In this document: piece after piece, positions 1 through 4,646 of the stretch
Numbering within the stretch: position 1 is the stretch's first letter
How the letters are laid out: every line of letters begins with the position of its first letter
Source: Gammaproteobacteria bacterium
Lineage (GTDB): Bacteria > Pseudomonadota > Gammaproteobacteria > HK1
Direction: 5' to 3'
Assembly: GCA_020444775.1 (NCBI GenBank)
Contig: JAGRHX010000245.1
Coordinates: 1-6,495 of the forward strand
Length of the DNA stretch: 6,495 bases
Position numbers and translations under genes: made by a program
The notes under the pieces: model-generated
Seen by the model: only the letters and a program-made list of their open reading frames with translations
Databases searched by the model: none
Told to the model about the DNA's origin: nothing

Positions 1-344
1 GACTGCACGCTCATCATGGAACGATAGCCGCTGTCGACCCGCTCGACCTCGCGCGCAATAAGACCATAGGCCACATAGCTGGTGCCCGCGCAGCCATAGC
101 CCTGGATGGTGGGACCGAGCAGGCCCAGCTCGCCCATCTCACGGAAGATCTCCGGGTCGGTTCGCTCGTGGCGATAGGCCTCGATGATGCGCGGCTGCAG
201 CTTCTCCTGGGCGTATTGATGGGCCGTGTCGCGAATCAGCCGCTCGTCCTCGTCGAGCTGCTCGTCCAGTCGCAGCGGATCCTGCCAGTCGAACGCGCCC
301 GGTCTGGCGGATGCGGTGGATGATGATTGAGAGGCTTCGGACAT
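1..344 (-). CDS. gcdH: Glutaryl-CoA dehydrogenase, N-terminal part (cut by window edge)
   Basis: The 114 visible codons start at ATG 344 with AGGAAAG (349-355) well placed upstream, and run off the left edge in frame. The product begins [20 protein letters not shown] and continues with [51 protein letters not shown] and [16 protein letters not shown]. This is the N-terminal helical domain of the acyl-CoA dehydrogenase superfamily. The FDWQDPLxLDxQLxEDE opening and the [33 protein letters not shown] block are typical of glutaryl-CoA dehydrogenase, the FAD enzyme that oxidises and decarboxylates glutaryl-CoA to crotonyl-CoA in lysine, tryptophan and glutarate breakdown. The catalytic glutamate and the FAD-binding C-terminal half lie outside the window, so the exact substrate is inferred from the N-terminal signature only. 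Another acyl-CoA dehydrogenase is the main alternative. The gene lies downstream of the DUF2007 gene on the same strand, 110 bp away, and probably has its own promoter. Confidence 0.87.
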   Translation of the reverse strand, partial: MSEASQSSSTASARPGAFDWQDPLRLDEQLDEDERLIRDTAHQYAQEKLQPRIIEAYRHERTDPEIFREMGELGLLGPTIQGYGCAGTSYVAYGLIAREVERVDSGYRSMMSVQ

Positions 345-391
345 GGCTCTTTCCTGCGTTCAGAATCGGATGGATGAGAGGTAACGAATAC

Positions 392-418
392 GGGCAGATG
401 CGGAGATTCTAGCTGCCC
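392..418. repeat. Inverted repeat GGGCAG/CTGCCC over the gcdH promoter
   Basis: GGGCAG (392-397) and CTGCCC (413-418) are perfect inverted copies 15 bp apart, and they enclose the candidate -10 box of gcdH. It could be an operator for a repressor of gcdH, or a weak hairpin ending the DUF2007 transcript. No T-run follows on the minus strand. The arms are only 6 bp, so chance is possible in GC-rich DNA. Confidence 0.35.
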
Positions 419-434
419 TTACCGGCCGGGTCGC
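406..434 (-). promoter_or_regulatory. Candidate sigma70 promoter for gcdH
   Basis: On the minus strand TAGAAT (406-411, five of six matches to TATAAT) is preceded by a 17-bp spacer and GCGACC (429-434, three of six matches to TTGACA). Transcription would start near 399, giving a leader of about 55 nt before the gcdH ATG. The -35 is poor, so the promoter may need an activator or may be a chance match. It sits in the 110-bp gap between the DUF2007 stop and gcdH. Confidence 0.33.
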
Positions 435-454
435 GTGACGATGGACCCGCTGGA

Positions 455-805
455 TCAGGTCGACGGTGGCGGCTCGGCATCGAACAGCTCCCAGTTCGGA
501 CGCTCGTAGCCACAGCGCCAGCACTGGGTGAAGACACCATCGAGCTGCTCCTGACAACTCGGGCAGACCCACGGGCCGGGTGCGGCCTCGGGCGCTTGTG
601 AGTAGGCGCGCACCAGCTCGAGCGCCTTGTCGTACTGATAGTCGTCCAGCACCCAAAGCTCGGGCCAGCACTCGGTGGGCGGCAGCTCGCCGGCGGCGCC
701 GGCGAGCAGCTCGTTCTTGATCACGCAGGCGACGTGGTTGTCGCGCAGCATGTCCCGCAGCAACGCCAGCTGAAAGCGGTTGTCCGACCTCAGGATTCGT
801 TTCAT
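455..805 (-). CDS. DUF2007 domain protein with C-terminal zinc ribbon
   Basis: The product is 116 residues, starting MKRILRSDNRFQLALLRDML. The N-terminal part (about 1-68) matches the DUF2007 'putative signal transducing protein' fold: a first strand, a helix with LLRDMLRDNHVACVIKNELL, then ELPPTECWPELWVLDDYQYDKALELV. The tail has a zinc-ribbon pattern, CPSC at 81-84 and CWRCG at 95-99 (four cysteines C81, C84, C95, C98). Its biochemical role is not known for the family; a cytosolic adaptor or sensor role is only inferred from the metal-binding tail. The frame is open upstream to about 1045, but MKRIL is the usual family opening and the upstream part does not resemble a protein, so ATG 805 is chosen. 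No clear Shine-Dalgarno precedes it. The start codon overlaps that of the divergent GNAT gene. The gene could also be read through into gcdH, 110 bp downstream. Confidence 0.85.
   Translation of the reverse strand: MKRILRSDNRFQLALLRDMLRDNHVACVIKNELLAGAAGELPPTECWPELWVLDDYQYDKALELVRAYSQAPEAAPGPWVCPSCQEQLDGVFTQCWRCGYERPNWELFDAEPPPST
792..795 (+). promoter_or_regulatory. Ribosome binding site deciding the GNAT start
   Basis: AGGA at 792-795 lies 8 nt before ATG 804 and 20 nt before the alternative ATG at 816. The spacing favours 804 as the GNAT start. The site lies inside the first codons of the opposite DUF2007 gene. Confidence 0.45.
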
Positions 806-1472
806 GATTCGAATTATGAGCGATTCCGACGACGATCGAGTCCACTCCGGTCCGCGGGTGGTCAGCATCGACCGCAGCCGTGTGGACCGGTTCGAACCTC
901 CGGCGCCCACCGTGCTGCCCGCGACGCCGACCGGGCAAGGGCTGGACGTGACCGTGACCTGGCTGCAGATGCAAAAGCGACCGCTGCTGCCAGCGCCCAG
1001 GCATCGCGCCGAGCAGACCGCGATCATGCGCGCGCATCCGCCCACGCTCGCCTTCTACAAGTTCCTGTATCGAATCGTCGGTCAGGACTGGTGTTGGTGG
1101 GAGCGGCGTAGCTGGGACGACGAGCGCCTGCAGCAGACCATCCAGCACCCGGATGTGCATGTCTATGTGCTCCACGTGAACGGTACGCCAGCCGGATTCG
1201 CGGAGCTGGACAATCGCCAGGGTGGCGACCTGGAGGTGACCTATTTCGGCATCGCCGCGCCGTTCACCGGCCGTGGTCTGGGGCGCTATTTCTTGCAGTG
1301 GACGGTGCAGACCGCGTGGACCTTCGAACCCGAACGGGTCTGGTTGCACACCTGCACGCTCGACCATCCCGCGGCACTGCCGCTTTATCAGAAGCTGGGT
1401 TTCGTCCCCTATCAGCAAGAACGCCAACGTGTCGAGGATCCACGGCCGCTCATGCAGCGGCCGTGGCTGTGA
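804..1472 (+). CDS. GNAT-family N-acetyltransferase
   Basis: From ATG 804 the product is 222 residues (218 from ATG 816). The first ~45 residues are polar and low in hydrophobics. The conserved region begins near VTVTWLQMQKRPLLPAP and continues with PPTLAFYKFLYRIVGQDWCWWERR, an acetyl-CoA-binding motif A in VTYFGIAAPFTGRGLGRYFL (the R-x-x-G-x-G/A type loop is GRGLGR), and motif B in HTCTLDHPAALPLYQKLGFVPY. The family transfers an acetyl group from acetyl-CoA to an amine. This subgroup, with W-x-W-x-E-R-R before the core, is widespread in proteobacteria but I know no substrate for it. ATG 804 is preferred because AGGA sits 8 nt upstream; the frame is also open to a TTG at 780. The gene is divergent from the DUF2007 gene with essentially no intergenic space and convergent with the copper chaperone gene 39 bp away. 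A perfect hairpin covers its last codons. Confidence 0.85.
   Translation: MIRIMSDSDDDRVHSGPRVVSIDRSRVDRFEPPAPTVLPATPTGQGLDVTVTWLQMQKRPLLPAPRHRAEQTAIMRAHPPTLAFYKFLYRIVGQDWCWWERRSWDDERLQQTIQHPDVHVYVLHVNGTPAGFAELDNRQGGDLEVTYFGIAAPFTGRGLGRYFLQWTVQTAWTFEPERVWLHTCTLDHPAALPLYQKLGFVPYQQERQRVEDPRPLMQRPWL
1440..1466. repeat. Perfect 11-bp hairpin at the 3' end of the GNAT gene
   Basis: CCACGGCCGCT (1440-1450) and AGCGGCCGTGG (1456-1466) are exact inverted copies around a 5-nt loop, CATGC. The arms lie in the last codons of the GNAT gene, ending three bases before its TGA. No T-run follows on either strand, so a classic intrinsic terminator is not shown. It may act as a 3' stability element or a terminator-like stem between two convergent genes. 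Confidence 0.75.
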
Positions 1473-1493
1473 ACCGGACGCCGGGTGGGTGGC

Positions 1494-1544
1494 GCCGGCG
1501 ATGCCGTAGGGTCAGTGCTTCATCGACTTCATGCCATCGCCGGC
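1494..1544. repeat. 10-bp inverted repeat spanning the PCuAC stop codon
   Basis: GCCGGCGATG (1494-1503) and CATCGCCGGC (1535-1544) are perfect inverted copies 31 bp apart. One arm lies in the last codons of the PCuAC gene and the other in the 39-bp gap to the GNAT gene, with the PCuAC stop codon in the loop. It could form a weak terminator on the minus-strand transcript. The large loop and lack of a T-run make this uncertain. Confidence 0.45.
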
Positions 1545-2087
1545 CGGGTGGTGACCGGCCTGGCCGTGTTGCATGCCGTGTCCGGCGCCGGCCATCGGGT
1601 CCTTGATGGCCACCTCGACCTGAACGACGCCGGCATGCTCGAACTGCAGCTCTAGCGGGAAGCGCTCACCGGCGACCAGCGGTCCCGCCAGCTCGAACAT
1701 CATCACGTGCAGTCCGCCAGGCTGGAACATGACCGTAGCGCCAGGCTCGACCTCGACAGCCGGGACCTCGCGCATCTTCATGACCCCGTTCTCGTTGATG
1801 TGCGTGTGCAGCTCGAGTCGGCCCGCCTTGGGGCTGCGGGCGGCCAGTAGCCGATCGGCAGTCTCACCTCGATTGTGGATCTCGAAATAGATGGCGCCGG
1901 TGCGTGCGACCGGTGGCATCGCGCGTGACCAGACGGCGAGCACGCTGAGCGTGTCGGCTTGGGCTGACGGGTGCGTCGTGCTCGCTGCGAGCTGATGCTG
2001 GCCGGACTGTGCGAATGCCGCGTGCCAGGGTGCCAGCGCGACGAAGATGAGCAGAAGATGAAGGTGATTGACCATGGCCTTAGGCAT
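1512..2087 (-). CDS. Periplasmic PCuAC-type copper chaperone
   Basis: The product is 191 residues, starting MPKAMVNHLHLLLIFVALAP. A signal peptide runs to about AFA-26, so the mature protein is periplasmic. The PCuAC (formerly DUF461) domain spans about 46-163. Its copper site matches the family pattern H-x10-M-x21-H-x-M exactly: H94 (ELH), M105 (VMKM), H127 and M129 (GGLHVMM). The tail 164-191 is rich in His and Met (AGHGMQHGQAGHH, GMKSMKH), a likely extra copper-binding extension. Family members bind Cu(I) and deliver it to the CuA site of cytochrome c oxidase, often together with Sco proteins; no Sco gene is visible here. The ATG at 2087 is chosen for the signal peptide and AAGGAG at 2097-2102; the frame is open further upstream but that part is Pro/Arg-rich and not protein-like. 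It follows the DUF2946 gene on the same strand after 199 bp, which fits a copper-related transcription unit. Confidence 0.93.
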   Translation of the reverse strand: MPKAMVNHLHLLLIFVALAPWHAAFAQSGQHQLAASTTHPSAQADTLSVLAVWSRAMPPVARTGAIYFEIHNRGETADRLLAARSPKAGRLELHTHINENGVMKMREVPAVEVEPGATVMFQPGGLHVMMFELAGPLVAGERFPLELQFEHAGVVQVEVAIKDPMAGAGHGMQHGQAGHHPAGDGMKSMKH

Positions 2088-2095
2088 GGTTGATG

Positions 2096-2103
2096 TCTCC
2101 TTT
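2096..2103 (-). promoter_or_regulatory. Strong ribosome binding site of the PCuAC gene
   Basis: AAAGGAGA on the minus strand lies 8 nt before ATG 2087. It fixes the start in a frame that stays open about 300 bp further upstream. Confidence 0.7.
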
Positions 2104-2157
2104 GATCGGTTGAGACGAATTGGATGCGACGTGGGTTCGACCGGGAACGACGTACAA

Positions 2158-2167
2158 GCGCTAGCGC
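2158..2167. repeat. Perfect 10-bp palindrome upstream of the PCuAC gene
   Basis: GCGCTAGCGC is self-complementary and lies about 70 bp upstream of the PCuAC start, in the 199-bp gap after the DUF2946 gene. It may be an operator half or chance. No convincing -10/-35 pair was seen in this gap. Confidence 0.25.
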
Positions 2168-2286
2168 GTGGTCGTGGTGTTGGACGGGCCCGCGGGGTGT
2201 CCGGAACAGGCCGTCCAGACGCGTGACCCGGGGGCGCTATGCTGCGCCGTCCGGTCGCTACCCTTGAACGTGAAGTCGGCGGCGTC

Positions 2287-2667
2287 TCACACGGGTGGGG
2301 CGCGGATGCCGCCGGGCCCGGCGGCACGTGGCCGGGTGGTCGCCGTTCGCGGCCAGGGCGTGGCCGCGGACGGGACGGCCTGCGCAATCGTCGTGGTGGC
2401 GGCGAACGCTGGTTCCGCTATCAGTAGCTTGTGCAGCTGGCAGACCGGACACGACGAGTCCGGTGCTTCGGTTCCGGGATTCGAGCCCGGCGACGTCTGC
2501 TCGTCATCGAGCACCAGCAGTCCACGTGCGGTGCATAGCACCGTCTTCGGGCGCGCATCGGTGTCCACCGCTGCCGATCCCGCCATGACGCGAAACACAC
2601 CGTGTGGCACCACGGCCCCGAGTAGAGACTGGCAGACGAGGAGAGCGGCCAGGAGCCTGTAGCACAT
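2287..2667 (-). CDS. DUF2946-like cysteine protein of the copper block
   Basis: From ATG 2667 the product is 126 residues. It opens with a hydrophobic segment, MCYRLLAALLVCQSLLGAVV, suggesting a signal peptide or membrane anchor, then KTVLCTARGLLVLDDEQ with C45, and SSCPVCQLHKL with C73 and C76, and ends in a Pro/Arg-rich tail. A short secreted protein with an internal LC...G block and a later CPxC pair is the DUF2946 layout, and such genes often sit beside PCuAC chaperones, as here (199 bp upstream, same strand). The function is unknown; metal or copper binding by the cysteines is inferred. The start is uncertain: ATG 2733 would add 22 residues with Arg-rich sequence before the hydrophobic stretch, and ATG 2757 is also in frame; none has a strong Shine-Dalgarno. 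The sequence is divergent, so the family call is moderate. Confidence 0.7.
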   Translation of the reverse strand: MCYRLLAALLVCQSLLGAVVPHGVFRVMAGSAAVDTDARPKTVLCTARGLLVLDDEQTSPGSNPGTEAPDSSCPVCQLHKLLIAEPAFAATTTIAQAVPSAATPWPRTATTRPRAAGPGGIRAPPV

Positions 2668-2779
2668 CGGGGCTCGTTGCGAGGGCGTGGAGGGGCGGGT
2701 GCGGATTCGTAGGGATGCAGGGCGCAAAGCCATGGCGATGTGACCGGGTGTCCTCATGGCAATGCGCCGCTGCAGCCTT

Positions 2780-2811
2780 GCCCGTAGCAGCGCTCCCGAT
2801 ACGCTACGGGC
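2780..2811. repeat. 9-bp dyad upstream of the copper block
   Basis: GCCCGTAGC (2780-2788) and GCTACGGGC (2803-2811) are perfect inverted copies 14 bp apart. On the minus strand the dyad begins 17 nt downstream of a perfect TTGACA (2829-2834), exactly where a -10 box would be expected, and lies about 110 bp before the DUF2946 start. An operator or a leader hairpin are both possible. It does not match the usual CueR or CopY operator sequences. Confidence 0.45.
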
Positions 2812-2846
2812 TCCTCGCCAGCGGGCCATGTCAACAGCCATTCATA

Positions 2847-2878
2847 CAATGGGGCCAATGCAATGGGGCCAATGGGGC
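2847..2878. repeat. Short tandem repeat, CAATGGGGC units
   Basis: CAATGGGGC occurs at 2847-2855, 2861-2869 and 2870-2878, with a truncated CAATG at 2856-2860 between the first two. Equivalently, the 14-mer CAATGGGGCCAATG is perfectly duplicated at 2847-2860 and 2861-2874. It lies in non-coding DNA just beyond the TTGACA box upstream of DUF2946. Confidence 0.85.
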
Positions 2879-2994
2879 GATCGTGCACAGGGGTTCTGGG
2901 ACCGCGTTCGTCTTCGCGGGGATTCGCGTGCCGGCTTGTTGGCGCAATCGAGGCAATCGGTCGTCACCAGTGTCGTCACCGGAATCAGCTGCCC

Positions 2995-3014
2995 GGTCGA
3001 CCAGCTCGTCGACC
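2995..3014. repeat. 7-bp hairpin downstream of the VOC gene
   Basis: GGTCGAC (2995-3001) and GTCGACC (3008-3014) are inverted around a 6-nt loop, about 80 bp past the VOC stop. It could end the VOC transcript, but no T-run follows on the minus strand. Confidence 0.35.
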
Positions 3015-3092
3015 CGAGGATTGTACCCCCGACGGGGTGTCATCGAGCATCCGCGTGCACGCGTCGCCGACGAAGGCCAGCCTGAAATGGGG

Positions 3093-3488
3093 CTAGGCGG
3101 GCCGCTTCGGGTTGAACACCAGTTCCCACAGCACACCGTCCGGGTCGCTGACCCAGGCGATATACCCGCCCCAGAAGACCGGGCCGGCTGGCCGACGCAG
3201 GCGTCCGCCGGCCGTGGTCAGTTTCGCGCAGAGGATGTCGACCTGTGTCGCGCTCGAAACATTGTGTGAGAGCACGACCGCCGGCGGTCGCCAGTCGGCC
3301 GCCAGCTCACAGCCGGTGTAGGCCTCCAGCGACTCACGCGCATAGAGGGCCAGACGGGTTTCCGCATCGCCAACATATATCACGCCGTGATGGTCGCGAG
3401 TCGTCGTGAAACCGAATCCCTCGGCATAGAAGCGCTCGGATCGTCGCAGATCCCGTACCCCGATGGTTATCGTGCTGATGCAGGACAT
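3093..3488 (-). CDS. Small VOC (glyoxalase-fold) family protein
   Basis: The product is 131 residues, one VOC domain of two beta-alpha-beta-beta-beta modules. Module 1 is MSCISTITIGVRDLRRSERFYAEGFGF then GVIYVGDAETRLALYARESL. Module 2 begins AVVLSHNVSSATQVDILCAKLTTAGGRL and ends VFWGGYIAWVSDPDGVLWELVFNP. H75 and E122 are the likely metal-ligand positions of module 2. The position that is a ligand His or Gln in many members at the first strand is Thr/Gly here, as in many uncharacterised 'ITIGVRDLxRSxxFY' proteins, so it need not be a metal-dependent enzyme. The superfamily includes glyoxalase I, extradiol dioxygenases and antibiotic-binding proteins; no substrate can be assigned. ATG 3488 has GAGGGG at 3497-3502, 8 nt upstream. 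The frame is open to about 3725, but that upstream part is not protein-like. The gene stands alone, 425 bp from the copper block. Confidence 0.87.
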   Translation of the reverse strand: MSCISTITIGVRDLRRSERFYAEGFGFTTTRDHHGVIYVGDAETRLALYARESLEAYTGCELAADWRPPAVVLSHNVSSATQVDILCAKLTTAGGRLRRPAGPVFWGGYIAWVSDPDGVLWELVFNPKRPA

Positions 3489-3496
3489 GGTAGGGT

Positions 3497-3502
3497 CCCC
3501 TC
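3497..3502 (-). promoter_or_regulatory. Ribosome binding site of the VOC gene
   Basis: GAGGGG on the minus strand lies 8 nt before ATG 3488 and supports that start over in-frame alternatives further upstream. Confidence 0.55.
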
Positions 3503-3516
3503 GAATGCAAGGTTGT

Positions 3517-3626
3517 ATTGAGTCAAATTCTCGAAATTTCCAGCGGTAGCGGGGCGAACCGGGAATGATTCGTATACCATAAGCACACGCATGTGACGTC
3601 GACTGAGTCGCCGCGTCGGACTCAAT
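3517..3626. promoter_or_regulatory. AT-rich upstream region of the VOC gene with paired ATTGAGTC sites
   Basis: This is one of the most AT-rich parts of the window and probably holds the VOC promoter. ATTGAGTC (3517-3524) is mirrored by GACTCAAT (3619-3626). The second copy is also one arm of a local dyad, TGAGTC (3604-3609) with GACTCA (3619-3624). A further dyad AAATTCTCGAAATTT (3525-3539) adjoins a minus-strand TTGACT (3521-3526). No well-spaced -10 follows TTGACT, so the exact promoter is not assigned. The repeated sites could be operators. Confidence 0.3.
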
Positions 3627-3846
3627 GGTAGCCGCGAGAAATGGTCGCGGATTCGGGACGTCGGTGTGGGAGACTTGGGGCGGCCGCGAGGATCGTTGCC
3701 TGTCAGGGACACGAATGCCGGACAACTGGCCGGACCGGTCGGGCGACTACAGGATTGTCCGAACCTGCCGTCATCTGCGCAGTGGGCCCGTGTCCTGCTG
3801 CTGTCGGCTGCTACGTGCGGCGCGCGCTTGTTCGTGGCGCCGATCC

Positions 3847-3881
3847 GTGGCCCAGGCTCGAAGTGGCCCAGGCTCGAAGTG
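3847..3881. repeat. 16-bp perfect tandem duplication
   Basis: GTGGCCCAGGCTCGAA is repeated exactly at 3847-3862 and 3863-3878, followed by three further matching bases. It lies in non-coding DNA. A slippage duplication is the simplest reading; the period is not a multiple of three, which also argues against a coding frame here. Confidence 0.9.
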
Positions 3882-4422
3882 TCGATGAGGGGCAGGCGGG
3901 AGAATCCAGGCTTTTCCAGGGTTTCCTGCCCTGTAGACGCCCGAGCGGTTGCACGGCCGCGCTGACGGGTCCGGTGACTTCACCGCGCCGGCGCCAGCGA
4001 CCCTCGTGACGGCGCCGGTCGTCCGCAATCTCGTGTCTTCGCGTCGCATGCTTTGAGTCGATATCGTTCGCGGCGGCCGCGGCCGTCGTCAGATCCGACT
4101 CGGACCCACGGCGCATGTCGTTCGGACGCAGCAGCGTCAGGGGTGCCAGCGATTGGACTTACCGTTTGGACTGTTAACTGAATCACAGGCGCAACCAGAC
4201 GGCTACGCGTGGCCTTCGAATCGTCTGACGAATCGGGTTTCGTGTCCTATCATTCGGTGGTGGACGCGCGAACGCCAATCCCTGAGGGTCGGCCGCTCGT
4301 GGGCCGTGTCACATGCCCTGCCTGCCGTCATGCGGGTGGCTGGAAGTATCGACACAGGCCGTGGGCGGCGGGCCACCGATCGGCTCCACGTGAGTCGCGC
4401 GCCAAGGACAACGAAAGCATCC

Positions 4423-4464
4423 GGCCAATGACATCAGGCTGATGACATCAGGCCGATGACATCC
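4423..4464. repeat. Three tandem 14-bp units each with a GATGACATC dyad
   Basis: GGCCAATGACATCA (4423-4436), GGCTGATGACATCA (4437-4450) and GGCCGATGACATCC (4451-4464) follow each other without a gap. The second unit contains TGATGACATCA, a dyad with one central base; the other two keep most of it (AATGACATC, GATGACATC). The array lies about 280 bp upstream of marR. It could be an operator array or a slippage product. The sequence differences between units show that it is not a very fresh duplication. Confidence 0.85.
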
Positions 4465-4474
4465 GCAAGTGACC

Positions 4475-4614
4475 GGTTCCGCGGTCGGCGCGGAATCTTC
4501 CGGCAAGTGTTACGGAAGACCTGTCCGGGGGACATTTCGGGGACGCGGGCGTTCTGAAGGGGGCGCGGTGTCCTGGCAACGTGTGGCGCGGATGGCCTGC
4601 ACGGGGCCGATCCG
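4475..4614. repeat. Run of four hairpins upstream of marR
   Basis: Hairpin 1: TTCCGCG (4477-4483) with CGCGGAA (4489-4495), 5-nt loop, extended by a G-U and a G-C pair to 4475-4497. Hairpin 2: TCTTCCG (4496-4502) with CGGAAGA (4513-4519), sharing two bases with hairpin 1. Hairpin 3: TGTCC (4522-4526) with GGACA (4530-4534). Hairpin 4: CGGATGGCC (4589-4597) with GGCC-G-ATCCG (4605-4614), one bulged G. The three first stems are packed within 60 bp directly after the 14-bp repeats. They could be part of a structured leader or small RNA on either strand, but short stems are frequent in GC-rich DNA. Confidence 0.4.
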
Positions 4615-4646
4615 AGAACCGGCTCGAAGACGCATCAGGGACGGTC

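Larger units (their letters stand above)
2668..3092. other. 425-bp gap between the VOC and DUF2946 genes
   Basis: No convincing gene is seen here. Several frames are open (for example 2831-3136 on the minus strand), but they are low-complexity or Arg/Pro-rich and match nothing I recognise. The stretch holds a perfect TTGACA on the minus strand (2829-2834) without a well-spaced -10, a 9-bp dyad (2780-2811), a short tandem repeat (2847-2878) and a 7-bp hairpin (2995-3014). It probably carries the promoter of the DUF2946-PCuAC block and the end of the VOC transcript. Confidence 0.5.

Noticed and set aside
360..1427. A 355-codon open frame on the minus strand
   Set aside because: It runs antisense to the GNAT gene and overlaps the DUF2007 gene in another frame. 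It is Arg/Gly/Ala-rich with no recognisable motif, a typical shadow in GC-rich DNA.
1440..1466. A classic intrinsic terminator
   Set aside because: The stem is excellent but it lies inside the coding region and no T-run follows on either strand, so it is reported only as a hairpin.
2168..2662. A 164-codon open frame on the plus strand
   Set aside because: It lies antisense to the DUF2946-like gene. The minus-strand product has a hydrophobic leader and a CPVC motif in a copper context, whereas this one has none.
2829..2834. A complete sigma70 promoter using the perfect TTGACA upstream of DUF2946
   Set aside because: No acceptable -10 box occurs at 16-19 bp spacing. Only the -35-like hexamer can be stated.
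2831..3136. A possible small protein of about 100 residues on the minus strand
   Set aside because: It overlaps the 3' end of the VOC gene, crosses the tandem repeat, has no ribosome binding site that I can see and resembles no known family.
4423..4464. A CRISPR-like array
   Set aside because: The units are only 14 bp and abut directly without spacers, and no cas gene is present.
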